The notes: generated by a model from the sequence alone, not told the origin. A stretch of 64,000 nucleotides of DNA from an uncultured bacterium (GCA_902788345.1 CADAJP010000003.1:134219-198218), one strand, 5' to 3'; counted from the first letter of the stretch, positions 41,527-50,681 are shown. Numbers and translations: made by a program.

Positions 41527-42675
41527 ATGGACAGAAAAGAATTTATAAACGCAAAAAGAATTGTAGTAAAGCTTGGTACAAATGTATTGAGGAATGATGA
41601 CGGAATAATATCTTTGCCGAGGATTTATACCTTTATAGAAGACATTTCCAATCTGGTAAAAGCCGGTAAAGAGGTTATTGTTGTAACTTCCGGTGCTGTC
41701 GGTATGGGTAAAAAACGCTTGAATTTGCCTGATACAAAAGGGGTTGCGCTAAAACAAGCATGTGCTGCTATAGGTCAGTCAAAACTTATGTCAGTTTATG
41801 AAAACGGATTTGATACTTACGGATTAATTGCTGCACAGATTTTATTAACAGAGGATGATTTTTCTGTTCGTGAGCGTTATTTGAGTATAAGGACAACTTT
41901 TAATAAGCTGCTTGAATTGGGTACTGTTCCTGTTATAAATCAGAATGATACCGTGTCAACAATTGAACTTATTTGTCGTTCGCAAGATGACGGAACTCAG
42001 GTTTGTTTTTCAGATAATGATAAGTTGTCAGCACTTGTTGCAAGCGAACTGGATGCAGATTTATTGGTTATACTTTCTGATGTTGACGGGTTGTATGATT
42101 CAAATCCGAAAGATAATCCTGATGCAAAACTTATAAAGCAGGTGGATGAAGTTAATGATGATATTCTTGCACTTGCTTCAGGGGTTTCTGACGGTGGCAG
42201 AGGCGGAATGGAGTCAAAACTTTTGGCATCTCGTTTGGTTACCCGTTTTGGCGGAAAGGTTCTAATTGCAAACGGAAAAATCCCTTATGTAATCAGAAAG
42301 ATATTTAACGGTGAAGATTTGGGTACAATGTTTTTACCGTCAGATAAAAATCTTTCGGATAAAAAGATGTGGATAGGGTATGCAACAAATATAACAGGCA
42401 AAATAGTTGTTAATGACGGCGCTAAAAATGCTTTGATATCAGATGAAAAGAGTTTACTTCCGATAGGTGTTGTTGCGGTAAAAAATACATTCAGAAAAGG
42501 TGATGTGGTATCTATTCTTGATGAAAACGACAATGAATTTGCAAGAGGTATCGCAAATTATGATTCAGATGCGTGTAAAAAAGTTATAGGCTGTCATTCT
42601 GACAGTCTTGTTGAAATTCTCGGGTTTAAGAATTATGATGCCATAATTACAAGAGATAATATAACTATTTTATAA
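41527..42675 (+). CDS. proB: Glutamate 5-kinase
   Basis: A 382-residue amino-acid kinase, first step of proline synthesis (ATP-dependent phosphorylation of glutamate). Marks are VVKLGTNVLRNDDG, VTSGAVGMGKKRL, PVINQNDTVS, DNDKLSALVAS and LLVILSDVDGLYDSNPK, then GGRGGMESKLLAS. The C-terminal 100 residues form a PUA domain (GKIVVNDGAKNAL), standard for the long bacterial form. proA follows after 33 bp. The predicted promoter lies directly before the ATG, so the mRNA is probably leaderless. Confidence 0.96.
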   Translation: MDRKEFINAKRIVVKLGTNVLRNDDGIISLPRIYTFIEDISNLVKAGKEVIVVTSGAVGMGKKRLNLPDTKGVALKQACAAIGQSKLMSVYENGFDTYGLIAAQILLTEDDFSVRERYLSIRTTFNKLLELGTVPVINQNDTVSTIELICRSQDDGTQVCFSDNDKLSALVASELDADLLVILSDVDGLYDSNPKDNPDAKLIKQVDEVNDDILALASGVSDGGRGGMESKLLASRLVTRFGGKVLIANGKIPYVIRKIFNGEDLGTMFLPSDKNLSDKKMWIGYATNITGKIVVNDGAKNALISDEKSLLPIGVVAVKNTFRKGDVVSILDENDNEFARGIANYDSDACKKVIGCHSDSLVEILGFKNYDAIITRDNITIL

Positions 42676-42708
42676 ACAAAAACTGCCGGTGCAGAGAGTG
42701 GGTGAACA

Positions 42709-43959
42709 ATGGATTTTACTGAAATAGCCAAAAAATCAAAAAAAGCATCTTTAGATATTGCAGGTTTAGATACCGGTGTAAAAAACAGAGCATTAAATAC
42801 TATTGCAGACGAGCTGGAATCTAAAAGAAGTGAAATTTTTGATGCAAATAAAATTGATCTTGACTCTGCTCAAATTCTTGTGAATGAAGGAAAACTTGCA
42901 AAATCCACCTTTAATCGTTTAAAACTTGATGAAAACAAAATGCGTGATATGATTCAGGGGGTAAGGGATATTGCAAAACTTGACGATCCTGTCGGCAAAA
43001 TTTTATTTAAACGCGAATTGGATGAAGGGTTGGTTTTGTCAAAAGTGTCTTGTCCTATAGGGGTTTTGGGTATAATTTTTGAAGCCAGACCTGATGTTAT
43101 TTCACAAATTTCATCATTGGCAATCAAATCCTCAAATGCCGTAATTTTAAAAGGCGGAAAAGAATCAATTAATACGAATAAAAAAATTATGGAAATAATA
43201 AATTCTGCCTTGGGAAAAGTTGGTGATTTCCCTCAAAATGTTATTCAGCAGGTTTTTAGTCACGATGATATTGCGCAGATGCTAAAATGTGATGAATATA
43301 TCAATTTAATTATCCCAAGAGGTTCAAATAAACTGGTAAAATATATAAAAGAAAATACAAATATTCCTGTATTAGGGCATGCGAGCGGAATTTGCCATAT
43401 ATTTGTTGATAAGTCTGCTGATATAGATATGGCAGTAAAACTTGTTGTGGATTCAAAAACTCAATATCCGAGTGCTTGTAATTCTGTTGAAACATTATTA
43501 ATTCATAATGATTTTGAAAAGAAAAATGAGCTTCTAGCCGCTTTGCAATTAGAAGAAATCAAACTCATTCCGAAACCTGACGATTGGTCAACGGAGTATG
43601 GCGATAAAATTTTGTCAGTAAAATTTGTAGAAAATATTAATCAGGCAATAGAGCATATAAATACTTTCGGTTCAGGTCATACGGACTGTATAATTACAAA
43701 TGATAGTGAAAATGCACAAAAATTTATGAATAATGTTGATTCTTCGGGGGTTTACCATAATGTTTCTACCCGTTTTGCAGATGGTTTCAGGTATGGTTTT
43801 GGTGCAGAAGTCGGAATTTCTACAAACAAAACTCATGCTCGCGGGCCTGTCGGGTTAGAAGGTTTAACTATTTATAAATATAAATTGACGGGTTCGGGGC
43901 AGATAGTTGATGATTATTCAAAAGGAATAAAGCAATTTCATCATAAGGACTTGTCGTAA
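42709..43959 (+). CDS. proA: Gamma-glutamyl phosphate reductase
   Basis: A 416-residue aldehyde-dehydrogenase-fold enzyme, second step of proline synthesis. It contains PIGVLGIIFEARPDV, ILKGGKESINTNKKI, LIIPRGSNKLVKYI, the catalytic Cys in TQYPSACNSVETLL, FGSGHTDCIITND and RFADGFRYGFGAEVGISTNKTHARGPVGLEGL. Length is normal. It follows proB as in most proline operons. A hydE gene starts only 3 bp after its stop, so it should be on the same transcript. Confidence 0.96.
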   Translation: MDFTEIAKKSKKASLDIAGLDTGVKNRALNTIADELESKRSEIFDANKIDLDSAQILVNEGKLAKSTFNRLKLDENKMRDMIQGVRDIAKLDDPVGKILFKRELDEGLVLSKVSCPIGVLGIIFEARPDVISQISSLAIKSSNAVILKGGKESINTNKKIMEIINSALGKVGDFPQNVIQQVFSHDDIAQMLKCDEYINLIIPRGSNKLVKYIKENTNIPVLGHASGICHIFVDKSADIDMAVKLVVDSKTQYPSACNSVETLLIHNDFEKKNELLAALQLEEIKLIPKPDDWSTEYGDKILSVKFVENINQAIEHINTFGSGHTDCIITNDSENAQKFMNNVDSSGVYHNVSTRFADGFRYGFGAEVGISTNKTHARGPVGLEGLTIYKYKLTGSGQIVDDYSKGIKQFHHKDLS

Positions 43960-43962
43960 AAT

Positions 43963-44958
43963 ATGTATTCAAAAAGCGAATTAGTTAAAATCTTATCAGA
44001 TAATGATAAGGAGAATAATAAAAAAATATTTGAATTGGCCGATAAGGTGCGGAGAGAAAATGTAGGCGATGAGGTTCATTTAAGAGGCCTTATTGAGTTT
44101 TCCAATATATGCAGATGTTCTTGTAAGTATTGCGGTTTGCGTTCTCCAAACACTTCGATTGACCGATATAGACTGGATAAAAATACAATAATCGAACTGT
44201 GTGAACATGCAGTTGAAATGGGTTATAAAACAATAGTCCTGCAGTCCGGAGAGGATGCTTATTATAGTGCGGATGTTCTGACAGAAATAATTAAAGAAAT
44301 AAAAAAACTTGATGTTGCGTTGACTTTGAGTTTGGGTGAGAGAAGTTTTGAAGAATATAAAGCATTTAAAGATGCAGGTGCTGACAGATATTTGATAAGA
44401 ATTGAAACGACTGATAAAGAGTTGTATAAAAAAATGCATCCTAACATGAGTTTTGAAAACAGGGTAAGATGTTTGCTTGATATTAAAAAACTTGGTTATG
44501 AAGTTGGTACGGGATGTTTGGTCGGACTTCCGGGGCAAACTGTTGAATCTCTTGCGGATGATATTTTATTTTTTAAAGAATTAGATGCGGATATGGTTGG
44601 AATAGGGCCGTTTATTCCTCATCCGGCAACTCCTTTAAAAGAGGCTGAAACGGGTGATTTTGATTTGGCATTAAAGGTGATGGCTCTTACCAGAATAATG
44701 CTTCCGGATATAAATATTCCGGCAACGACAGCGATGGAAACAATTAATCCAAACGGCAGAATTATTGCCTTGCAAAGCGGTGCAAATGTAGTTATGCCCA
44801 ATGTAACTTCAACCCAATATCGTCCGAAATATGAAATTTATCCTAACAAAATTTGTTTGAATGATAATCCTGATAAATGCAGGGGCTGTATAGAAGGAAA
44901 AATTCGTTCAATAGGGCGTGTAATTGGGACAGACAAAGGTTTTCATAAAAGAAAATAA
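43963..44958 (+). CDS. hydE: HydE-type radical SAM maturase of [FeFe]-hydrogenase
   Basis: A 331-residue radical SAM protein. The CxxxCxxC cluster motif is at residues 50-57 (CRCSCKYC). LQSGEDAYYS, RIETTDKELYKKMHP and GCLVGLPGQTVESLADDI are typical of HydE, as are MVGIGPFIPHPATPL and the C-terminal CLNDNPDKCRGC, which may bind a second cluster. HydE helps build the diiron dithiolate ligand of the H-cluster. No hydF, hydG or hydA is in the window. It is tightly coupled to proBA. AAGGA lies upstream of the ATG. A related PylB/BioB-like role is less likely. Confidence 0.88.
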   Translation: MYSKSELVKILSDNDKENNKKIFELADKVRRENVGDEVHLRGLIEFSNICRCSCKYCGLRSPNTSIDRYRLDKNTIIELCEHAVEMGYKTIVLQSGEDAYYSADVLTEIIKEIKKLDVALTLSLGERSFEEYKAFKDAGADRYLIRIETTDKELYKKMHPNMSFENRVRCLLDIKKLGYEVGTGCLVGLPGQTVESLADDILFFKELDADMVGIGPFIPHPATPLKEAETGDFDLALKVMALTRIMLPDINIPATTAMETINPNGRIIALQSGANVVMPNVTSTQYRPKYEIYPNKICLNDNPDKCRGCIEGKIRSIGRVIGTDKGFHKRK

Positions 44959-45051
44959 TATTACGAATTGTAACAAAAACTAAAGCCTTTGAAATCAGAC
45001 AAAAAATAAATACTTTATATAGATGTAAGAACGAGATATTAGGAGCAAAGC

Positions 45052-45393
45052 ATGATATTATTATTCGGTGAAAAGGCATCTAAATCAAAATCTGCAGGAA
45101 GAAGCAACAATATTAAAAATCATCCTGTAGAAAATTCCGGTATTCTTGCAAATAAAGGAAGAACCAGTTTATTAGCTGCAAATGAATATGATATTTATAT
45201 GTTTTCTCAACAGGCAGCAATTGATTATTCTTTATATAGTGAAGATACATCAGTTGGTGATATAGCATTTTTAAGCGATTATTCTACCGCACTTGCAACA
45301 TTTGGTGAAGGCGGCGATTGTGCAAGTTTTTCAGCTACATCTTTCGGCGGTGATTGTTCATGTTCATGCGGTGGTTTTGCATCAGTTTGTTAA
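45052..45393 (+). CDS. Small protein with Cys/Gly/Ser-rich C-terminus, unknown function
   Basis: A 113-residue protein. The first 90 residues are polar without known motifs (basic start, then NEYDIYMFSQQAAIDYSLY). The C-terminus reads FGEGGDCASFSATSFGGDC followed by SCSCGGFASVC, giving five Cys in the last 25 residues among Gly and Ser. It may bind metal, form disulfides or be a modified peptide precursor; none is proven. AGGAGC precedes the ATG and a strong terminator follows 28 bp after the stop, so it is an independent unit. Confidence 0.5.
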   Translation: MILLFGEKASKSKSAGRSNNIKNHPVENSGILANKGRTSLLAANEYDIYMFSQQAAIDYSLYSEDTSVGDIAFLSDYSTALATFGEGGDCASFSATSFGGDCSCSCGGFASVC

Positions 45394-45420
45394 TAACTAA
45401 AAAAAATATAAAAAATAAAA

Positions 45421-45449
45421 AACAGTTCATTTTTTGAACTGTTTTTTTT
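45421..45449 (+). terminator. Terminator after the Cys-tailed protein
   Basis: A 9-bp stem AACAGTTCA / TGAACTGTT with a 5-T loop, followed by six T. Confidence 0.9.
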
Positions 45450-45516
45450 ATGCCAAAACCCTTATTATTACATGGTTTTGAATTGTAACAATTTGTTTAC
45501 AAAAGACTTAAAAACT

Positions 45517-45543
45517 TAAAGTTTCATTAAAAACAGCCGACAT
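45517..45543 (+). promoter_or_regulatory. Sigma-28 (FliA)-type promoter
   Basis: TAAAGTTT (45517-45524), exactly 11 bp, GCCGACAT (45536-45543). The FliA consensus is TAAAGTTT-N11-GCCGATAA, so 14 of 16 positions match with ideal spacing. It lies 45 bp before the start of the 844-residue protein gene. Confidence 0.85.
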
Positions 45544-45588
45544 GAAGAATAATGGAACTATAAGGAAAAACGAAAGGACTGCGTAAAA

Positions 45589-48123
45589 ATGGGATTGGCA
45601 GCATCACAAGCCAGATTATTAACAATCACAGCTCGTTTAGCAGATAATGAGTTAAGATCTCAAACCATTAATAATGCTAAAATGCGTCTTGCTACGCAAA
45701 GTTCCCAAGCTAGTGATGAATATATTTCTGCTTTAAATAATGCCCAATTAATGTTTTCTAATACCGATATAAACGGTTTAGCTCGTACACAGGCTTTAAC
45801 TTTCAATAACTTAATTTCTTACAGTCAATATAACAACCAATACGGCCTTGTAAATTCTGCAGGTTTATTACTTGTTAATGAACAGGATGCGGCAATATAT
45901 GAAAAACATAAAAATGATTTGGAAGGCTTCCTTGGTGAATATGGTTTAAAATGGGATACAAGCTTCTTTGATAATCCTGATGGAGGAAGCAAAGCTTCAA
46001 CTACTATTTTGTCCCAAAAATTATCATCCTTCTATGGTACAGGTTATAATGACATTGGCACTCATAATTTGGGTGATTTCTTTGCAGGCATGACAAATGC
46101 TGATTTAGAAGAGCTTTATTTGAATGCTATCAGTCAGGAATCCTCTATTGAACGTATGAATTATGATATTTATGCTAAAGAGTATTATAACGAAGTCAAA
46201 GATTTATACGATAGTACGGTGCCGGCATTTAGGCAGATAATTTTGGGTGATTCGGGTGATGAAACTCAAGAACAAGCTATTGCACACTATGTTGCTGATT
46301 ATTATGCAAGATGGTCAGCTCCGGGTGTTGGTGAAGACCTTGTTCGTCAATTCTTGAAAACAGGAAAACTTGAAGAAGTTGATAAAACAACCGGTAACCC
46401 GACAGGAAGAAGTATTTCTGCAAATGATGGAGTAACAGGTCAAGCAATAGTTTCAAGTGTTCCGAGTGAAAATAAATATGCTTTGAATAATATAGGCAGT
46501 TCACTCACAGCTTCAGGTCGTCAGGCTTTGACGGATATTATTGATTCATTAATTGATAAAACAAGTGGCGCTGAAAATATGTCAGGCTTTAAGAGTGGAG
46601 AATTAACCATTAATCCGACTGCAAGAATTGCCAAGAGATATGAAGCGGCAAATGGAGCAAGATATAATTATACCGTACCGTCTGACTGGCCGGTAGATAA
46701 TACTTCTCATTCATTAGATGATTTAAGTAAATTTTATGACTATAGTAATTACACTCCGGAAAAATCAGATGATGTATATAGAACAGTTGAAACAACCGGA
46801 AGTGATGATAAATGCCATGGATACAATGGAAACGGTGATGGTTTTGAAGTAGTATTGCCCGGGATGACCGTTTATATAGATATTCCGCAATACGAGGAAA
46901 AAACTGTAACATGGCAGACATTGGGTGTTAATGATAATGGTACTCCTACAGATTTTTCTGATGATGAATGGAATACAGGTGAATACATTGTATTGAAACC
47001 AAAGGGTACATATAAAACTTATTGTGAATTTGGCGGAGAAGAGGGTGTAACTTATGATTCTTCAACACAAAGTGCAATCCAATCCTGGCTTGCCGGCAAA
47101 ACAAGAAATAGTTTCAGCCCTGCTAATTTAAATGCTACTATGACAGAATTTGCATCCAGATTTCAAGGGCAAATGGGTGCTGATAACGATGGTAAACCAG
47201 GTGACAGATCAGATGATCCGGTTAATTTTAAATGGGAATCTGATAAACAAGTATTAGCTATAATACCTCTGCATGAAGCAGTTGATCCTGAAGTTATAAA
47301 TAATTATGGAAACAATGCATCAAGATATGATACATATAAATTGTTAATAGATGAATACTTTAATATGTTAAATTCATTAGATTATTTTGATGTAAATGCA
47401 TTTGCAAGTCAAAATGGTGATAACCCATATCTTCAAAATTATCAATTATCAAGAAGTAATTTTACAAAATACGATACAAATCCGGTTTCAGGAACTACAC
47501 GCGGAAATGGTAGTTTAGAACAAGCTGTTGCAACTCATCCGGCTTATCTTATGAATTTTGTTTCTATGCTTGAGGGTGTTGGGTCAGATATCAAGAGTTA
47601 TGGTTCTGATGCGTTCAAATCTGTATTAGGAACATATTTAAAAGATTTAATGCTTGATGTATTGGGTGAACCTAAATATGCTTGGGTTGATGAAAATGAT
47701 CCTGCTGCAACTCAAAATTCTGATGCTAAAGCTCAATGGTATTCAAACTTATTTAACAGAATGCAGAAAGGTTATAAAGTTTTGGAAAACGGACTTGCAA
47801 ATTCTAAAGACTGGATTGAATATGCATTTGAAAGCGGACTTGTAACTATGGAACAGGTTGACAAATCATTCAACTGGGTATCTCTTGATTATAAAACTTG
47901 TTCAAATATCTTTGAAGAAAGTGATACCTCAGATGCAGTTGCAAGAGCAGAAGCAAAATATAACAGAGCAATGAATGATGTTAAACAAAAAGATAATATG
48001 TTTGACTTGCAGTTAAAGAATATTGATACCGAACACCAATCATTGCAGACAGAATACGATTCAGTTAAAACCGTAATGAACAAAAACATTGAACGTACAA
48101 TGAAATTTGATCAGAGTGCATAA
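45589..48123 (+). CDS. Large axial-type secreted protein, flagellar late-gene-like
   Basis: An 844-residue protein. The N-terminal 70 residues (GLAASQARLLTITARLADNELRSQTINNAK) and the last 70 (RAEAKYNRAMNDVKQKDNMFDLQLKNIDTEHQSLQ) are predicted coiled coils. The long middle part is polar and Asp/Asn/Gly-rich. Conserved helical ends around a variable centre are the plan of flagellin, hook-associated and other type III export substrates. No signal peptide is present, which fits that route. The sigma-28 promoter supports a late flagellar or related export role. The exact family is unknown. AAAGGA lies upstream; a terminator follows. Confidence 0.7.
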   Translation: MGLAASQARLLTITARLADNELRSQTINNAKMRLATQSSQASDEYISALNNAQLMFSNTDINGLARTQALTFNNLISYSQYNNQYGLVNSAGLLLVNEQDAAIYEKHKNDLEGFLGEYGLKWDTSFFDNPDGGSKASTTILSQKLSSFYGTGYNDIGTHNLGDFFAGMTNADLEELYLNAISQESSIERMNYDIYAKEYYNEVKDLYDSTVPAFRQIILGDSGDETQEQAIAHYVADYYARWSAPGVGEDLVRQFLKTGKLEEVDKTTGNPTGRSISANDGVTGQAIVSSVPSENKYALNNIGSSLTASGRQALTDIIDSLIDKTSGAENMSGFKSGELTINPTARIAKRYEAANGARYNYTVPSDWPVDNTSHSLDDLSKFYDYSNYTPEKSDDVYRTVETTGSDDKCHGYNGNGDGFEVVLPGMTVYIDIPQYEEKTVTWQTLGVNDNGTPTDFSDDEWNTGEYIVLKPKGTYKTYCEFGGEEGVTYDSSTQSAIQSWLAGKTRNSFSPANLNATMTEFASRFQGQMGADNDGKPGDRSDDPVNFKWESDKQVLAIIPLHEAVDPEVINNYGNNASRYDTYKLLIDEYFNMLNSLDYFDVNAFASQNGDNPYLQNYQLSRSNFTKYDTNPVSGTTRGNGSLEQAVATHPAYLMNFVSMLEGVGSDIKSYGSDAFKSVLGTYLKDLMLDVLGEPKYAWVDENDPAATQNSDAKAQWYSNLFNRMQKGYKVLENGLANSKDWIEYAFESGLVTMEQVDKSFNWVSLDYKTCSNIFEESDTSDAVARAEAKYNRAMNDVKQKDNMFDLQLKNIDTEHQSLQTEYDSVKTVMNKNIERTMKFDQSA

Positions 48124-48150
48124 TCAAAAATAAATAATAGAAAACAAAAA

Positions 48151-48177
48151 AGACGACTATTTTAGTCGTCTTTTTTT
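48151..48177. terminator. Bidirectional terminator
   Basis: AGACGACT / AGTCGTCT (48151-48158, 48164-48171), loop of 5, with T run on the plus strand and A run on the left that acts as a T run for the minus strand. It separates the convergent 45589 and 48196 genes. Confidence 0.9.
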
Positions 48178-48195
48178 ATTGTGCATATATTTGGT

Positions 48196-48945
48196 TTATC
48201 TTCTGCTGTTAATCTTTGCCAGTAATCTGAGAAATTCTATATACAGCCATACGATAGTGACCATAAGAGAAAATGCTCCGTACCATTCCATATATTTAGG
48301 AGTCTGTCCGGAAAATCTTTCTATAAAGTCAAAATCAAGAAGCAGATTAAAAGCTGCTACTACAATAACAAGAATACTAAAACCGATTCCTACAAGTGAA
48401 TTTGTAAACAAACCGGGAATTGACAGGTGAAAGAATGATAAAATAAATTGCAATAAATAAATCCCTGCGATTGCGAATGTTGAAATAAATACAACCTTCC
48501 ATAACCTGTCTGTAACCTTAATTATCCTTGTACTATATAAAAAGAACATTCCAAACAATGTCAGAACAGTTCCTGCAACTGCCTGAAAAACTATTCCGGG
48601 ATATATCTTGTTAAAGATTGCTGAAGCTGCACCTAAAAACAAACCTTCAAGCATTGCATATACAGGAGTGGTTACTGCAAGATATTTATTTTTAGGAGCA
48701 AAGCAGATAATCATAGCCATTATAAAACCGCCTATGGCTCCTACTGTTGATAGCAAGCCTGCTTTATCCATATAACCCGCATTTAAAAGTGACCACGAGT
48801 ATCCGAATGTTAAAGCTACAAACAATGACAGAATACAAGTCTTTAGCATTGTACCTGATGATGTCATTACTTTATCAAGCTCTAACGGATCATTGTTCAT
48901 CTGTGAAGAATTAAATACTTCTTCTCTTAATGTAGGATTAGACAT
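48196..48945 (-). CDS. Bax inhibitor-1/YccA-family membrane protein
   Basis: A 249-residue polytopic protein with seven hydrophobic spans. The N-terminus MSNPTLREEVFNSS and the first span region are typical of the YccA-type subgroup, as are PVYAMLEGLFLGAASAIF and the C-terminal LDFDFIERFSGQTPKYMEWYGAFSL with conserved acidic residues. Members act as Ca2+ leak channels or protease modulators; the physiological role in bacteria is unclear. AGGAGG-type ribosome-binding site precedes the ATG. Confidence 0.9.
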   Translation of the reverse strand: MSNPTLREEVFNSSQMNNDPLELDKVMTSSGTMLKTCILSLFVALTFGYSWSLLNAGYMDKAGLLSTVGAIGGFIMAMIICFAPKNKYLAVTTPVYAMLEGLFLGAASAIFNKIYPGIVFQAVAGTVLTLFGMFFLYSTRIIKVTDRLWKVVFISTFAIAGIYLLQFILSFFHLSIPGLFTNSLVGIGFSILVIVVAAFNLLLDFDFIERFSGQTPKYMEWYGAFSLMVTIVWLYIEFLRLLAKINSRR

Positions 48946-49112
48946 ATAAAACCTCCGTTTAAGATATTTCTACACCGGATATTATAGCACGATTCTTCCC
49001 TTTTCTCAATGGTATAAAAGATTATTTGGTGTGAAACATCGCACCTTACTGATTTTTTAATCTTTAGGAGCGAAAATATAACAGACCGGTTCTAAATCCT
49101 GACAAATTAAAA

Positions 49113-49140
49113 AAGGTGTGTTTTTTAACACACCTTTTTA
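49113..49140 (-). terminator. Terminator after the 49159 gene
   Basis: A perfect 10-bp stem AAGGTGTGTT / AACACACCTT with a 4-T loop. On the minus strand it is followed by a T run. It can act in both directions. Confidence 0.85.
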
Positions 49141-49158
49141 GTTGCAATGATTTATAAT

Positions 49159-50520
49159 TTATTTTATCTCTTCTTTCCGATTTGTTTGGATTAGTGTATT
49201 CAAATCATAGTATTTACCATTAAGGCATACAGCAACTTTATTTTTATATTTTAAGACTTGAGCGCCGTTAAGTTCGCCTTTCCCTGAAAAATATAATGTT
49301 TCGGCATTTCTATCATATTGTGATTCAAATATTCTGCTTTCAGGATTTAATTTGCCTGTATTGTCATTTATTAATCCAAATTGTTTTTCCGATTTTAAAT
49401 CGCCGTAATCAAGAGTTCTTGTCATCATTCCGCTTCTCTTTGATTTTAAATTATATTTACCGCCATTTATACTGAATAAAGCATCGGAATCCCAAACACT
49501 ATTTTTATCTTCTGCTTCAATAGAGTTACCGTTGCTGAATTTAACTCCTCTTTCATAGTTATGGGATGTGGTAATTATTTTTTTAGGTTGTTTAGCCTTA
49601 GCTTCCGCTAATTTTTTAGCTTCTGCTTTCTCTGCTTCAATTTTTGCTTTTTCTATAGCTTTTTGTTTTAGTTCTGCTTTTTTAGCATCAATTTTTGCCT
49701 GATCTGCAGGTGATACAGTGCCTTTACCTTTCAGTGCTTTCCCGCGGGAAATCTTTTTCTTAGAACTTGCACCCTGAACAACAACTCCATTGGCATTTTT
49801 TCTTTTTGTGTTTTCGGCTTTAGCCAAATCAAATTGATTGTTAATTAATTTCAAACTATCTTCCAATTCTTCTTGAGTTGGCATTTTAGCTTTTTCAACA
49901 GTTGCTGCTGCTTCTTTTTTGATTTTAACTTCTTGATTGTTAAATTGTGGTGCGTAAGCCTGCATCTTGTCAAAATATTCTTCAATAGTGACAGATTCGG
50001 ATGTTTTTGCCGGTGTATTTTTGGCAAGGTCTGTTTTATATTTGGTTTCCAGCTGTGCTAAAAATTCCTCAGGGAGTCTATTTCCTCTTTTTATGTCTGT
50101 TAAAGTAATTTTTCCATGCTTATATTCTGCAACAATTCCTTTTGCCGACAAGTCTTTTGATGTCATGCCGAATCTTTCTGTTAATTCTGCTTCAAGATTA
50201 TCTTTTGTTGTAAATTGATTTTTACCTTTAGATTCCGTTACAACAACTTCTTTACCTGTATTTGCATCAATATAAATTTTCTTTCCGTCTTTATTGCTGC
50301 CAAAAACTACTTCTGTTTCTTTTCCGTCAACCATTCTTGTAATAGTTTTTGTTTTGTCAGTATTTACACCTTGAGATGCAAAATAATTTGCAATTTCAGC
50401 ATTCAATTTTGCTTTTTGTTCTTTTTCTGCTTTTTGGGCATCCAATTTTGCTTGTTGTCTGACAACATTTGCTTGGTTAATACCACTTGCAGACATATCG
50501 CCCTTTCTGTAATCTACCAT
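49159..50520 (-). CDS. Ala/Lys-rich protein of unknown function
   Basis: A 453-residue soluble protein without signal peptide or membrane span. Helical Ala/Lys/Glu-rich segments (about 20-50 and 270-310, for example AKIDAKKAELKQKAIEKAK) flank mixed regions. The C-terminal 110 residues look like a small beta domain (KFSNGNSIEAEDKN, YNLKSKRSGMMTRTLDYG, KVAVCLNGKYYDLNTL). No family is recognised. A sigma-28-like sequence lies about 140 bp upstream, so it may belong to the same regulon as 45589. AAAGGAG precedes the ATG. Confidence 0.5.
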   Translation of the reverse strand: MVDYRKGDMSASGINQANVVRQQAKLDAQKAEKEQKAKLNAEIANYFASQGVNTDKTKTITRMVDGKETEVVFGSNKDGKKIYIDANTGKEVVVTESKGKNQFTTKDNLEAELTERFGMTSKDLSAKGIVAEYKHGKITLTDIKRGNRLPEEFLAQLETKYKTDLAKNTPAKTSESVTIEEYFDKMQAYAPQFNNQEVKIKKEAAATVEKAKMPTQEELEDSLKLINNQFDLAKAENTKRKNANGVVVQGASSKKKISRGKALKGKGTVSPADQAKIDAKKAELKQKAIEKAKIEAEKAEAKKLAEAKAKQPKKIITTSHNYERGVKFSNGNSIEAEDKNSVWDSDALFSINGGKYNLKSKRSGMMTRTLDYGDLKSEKQFGLINDNTGKLNPESRIFESQYDRNAETLYFSGKGELNGAQVLKYKNKVAVCLNGKYYDLNTLIQTNRKEEIK

Positions 50521-50653
50521 CTTAAACTCCTTTCAGAACTTTTATTAATACTTTGTTATCTTTAATTAATTGCATTACAAATTGGTCAATCCTTTTTTTT
50601 AGATTAATAGTTTGATTTTATTTAATAGAAAATCTACTTTTACCATATTTTCA

Positions 50654-50681
50654 ATATCGGAATTTCTTTGAAAATTCTTTA
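50654..50681 (-). promoter_or_regulatory. Possible sigma-28-like promoter for the 49159 gene
   Basis: On the minus strand TAAAGAAT, 12 bp, TCCGATAT. It matches the core TAAAG and CCGATA of the FliA consensus, but the spacer is 1 bp too long and the leader would be about 130 nt. Confidence 0.35.

Noticed and set aside
46277..46921. Minus-strand ORFs inside the 844-residue gene
   Set aside because: His/Leu/Tyr-rich composition is typical of antisense frames; the plus-strand gene has promoter, ribosome-binding site and terminator.
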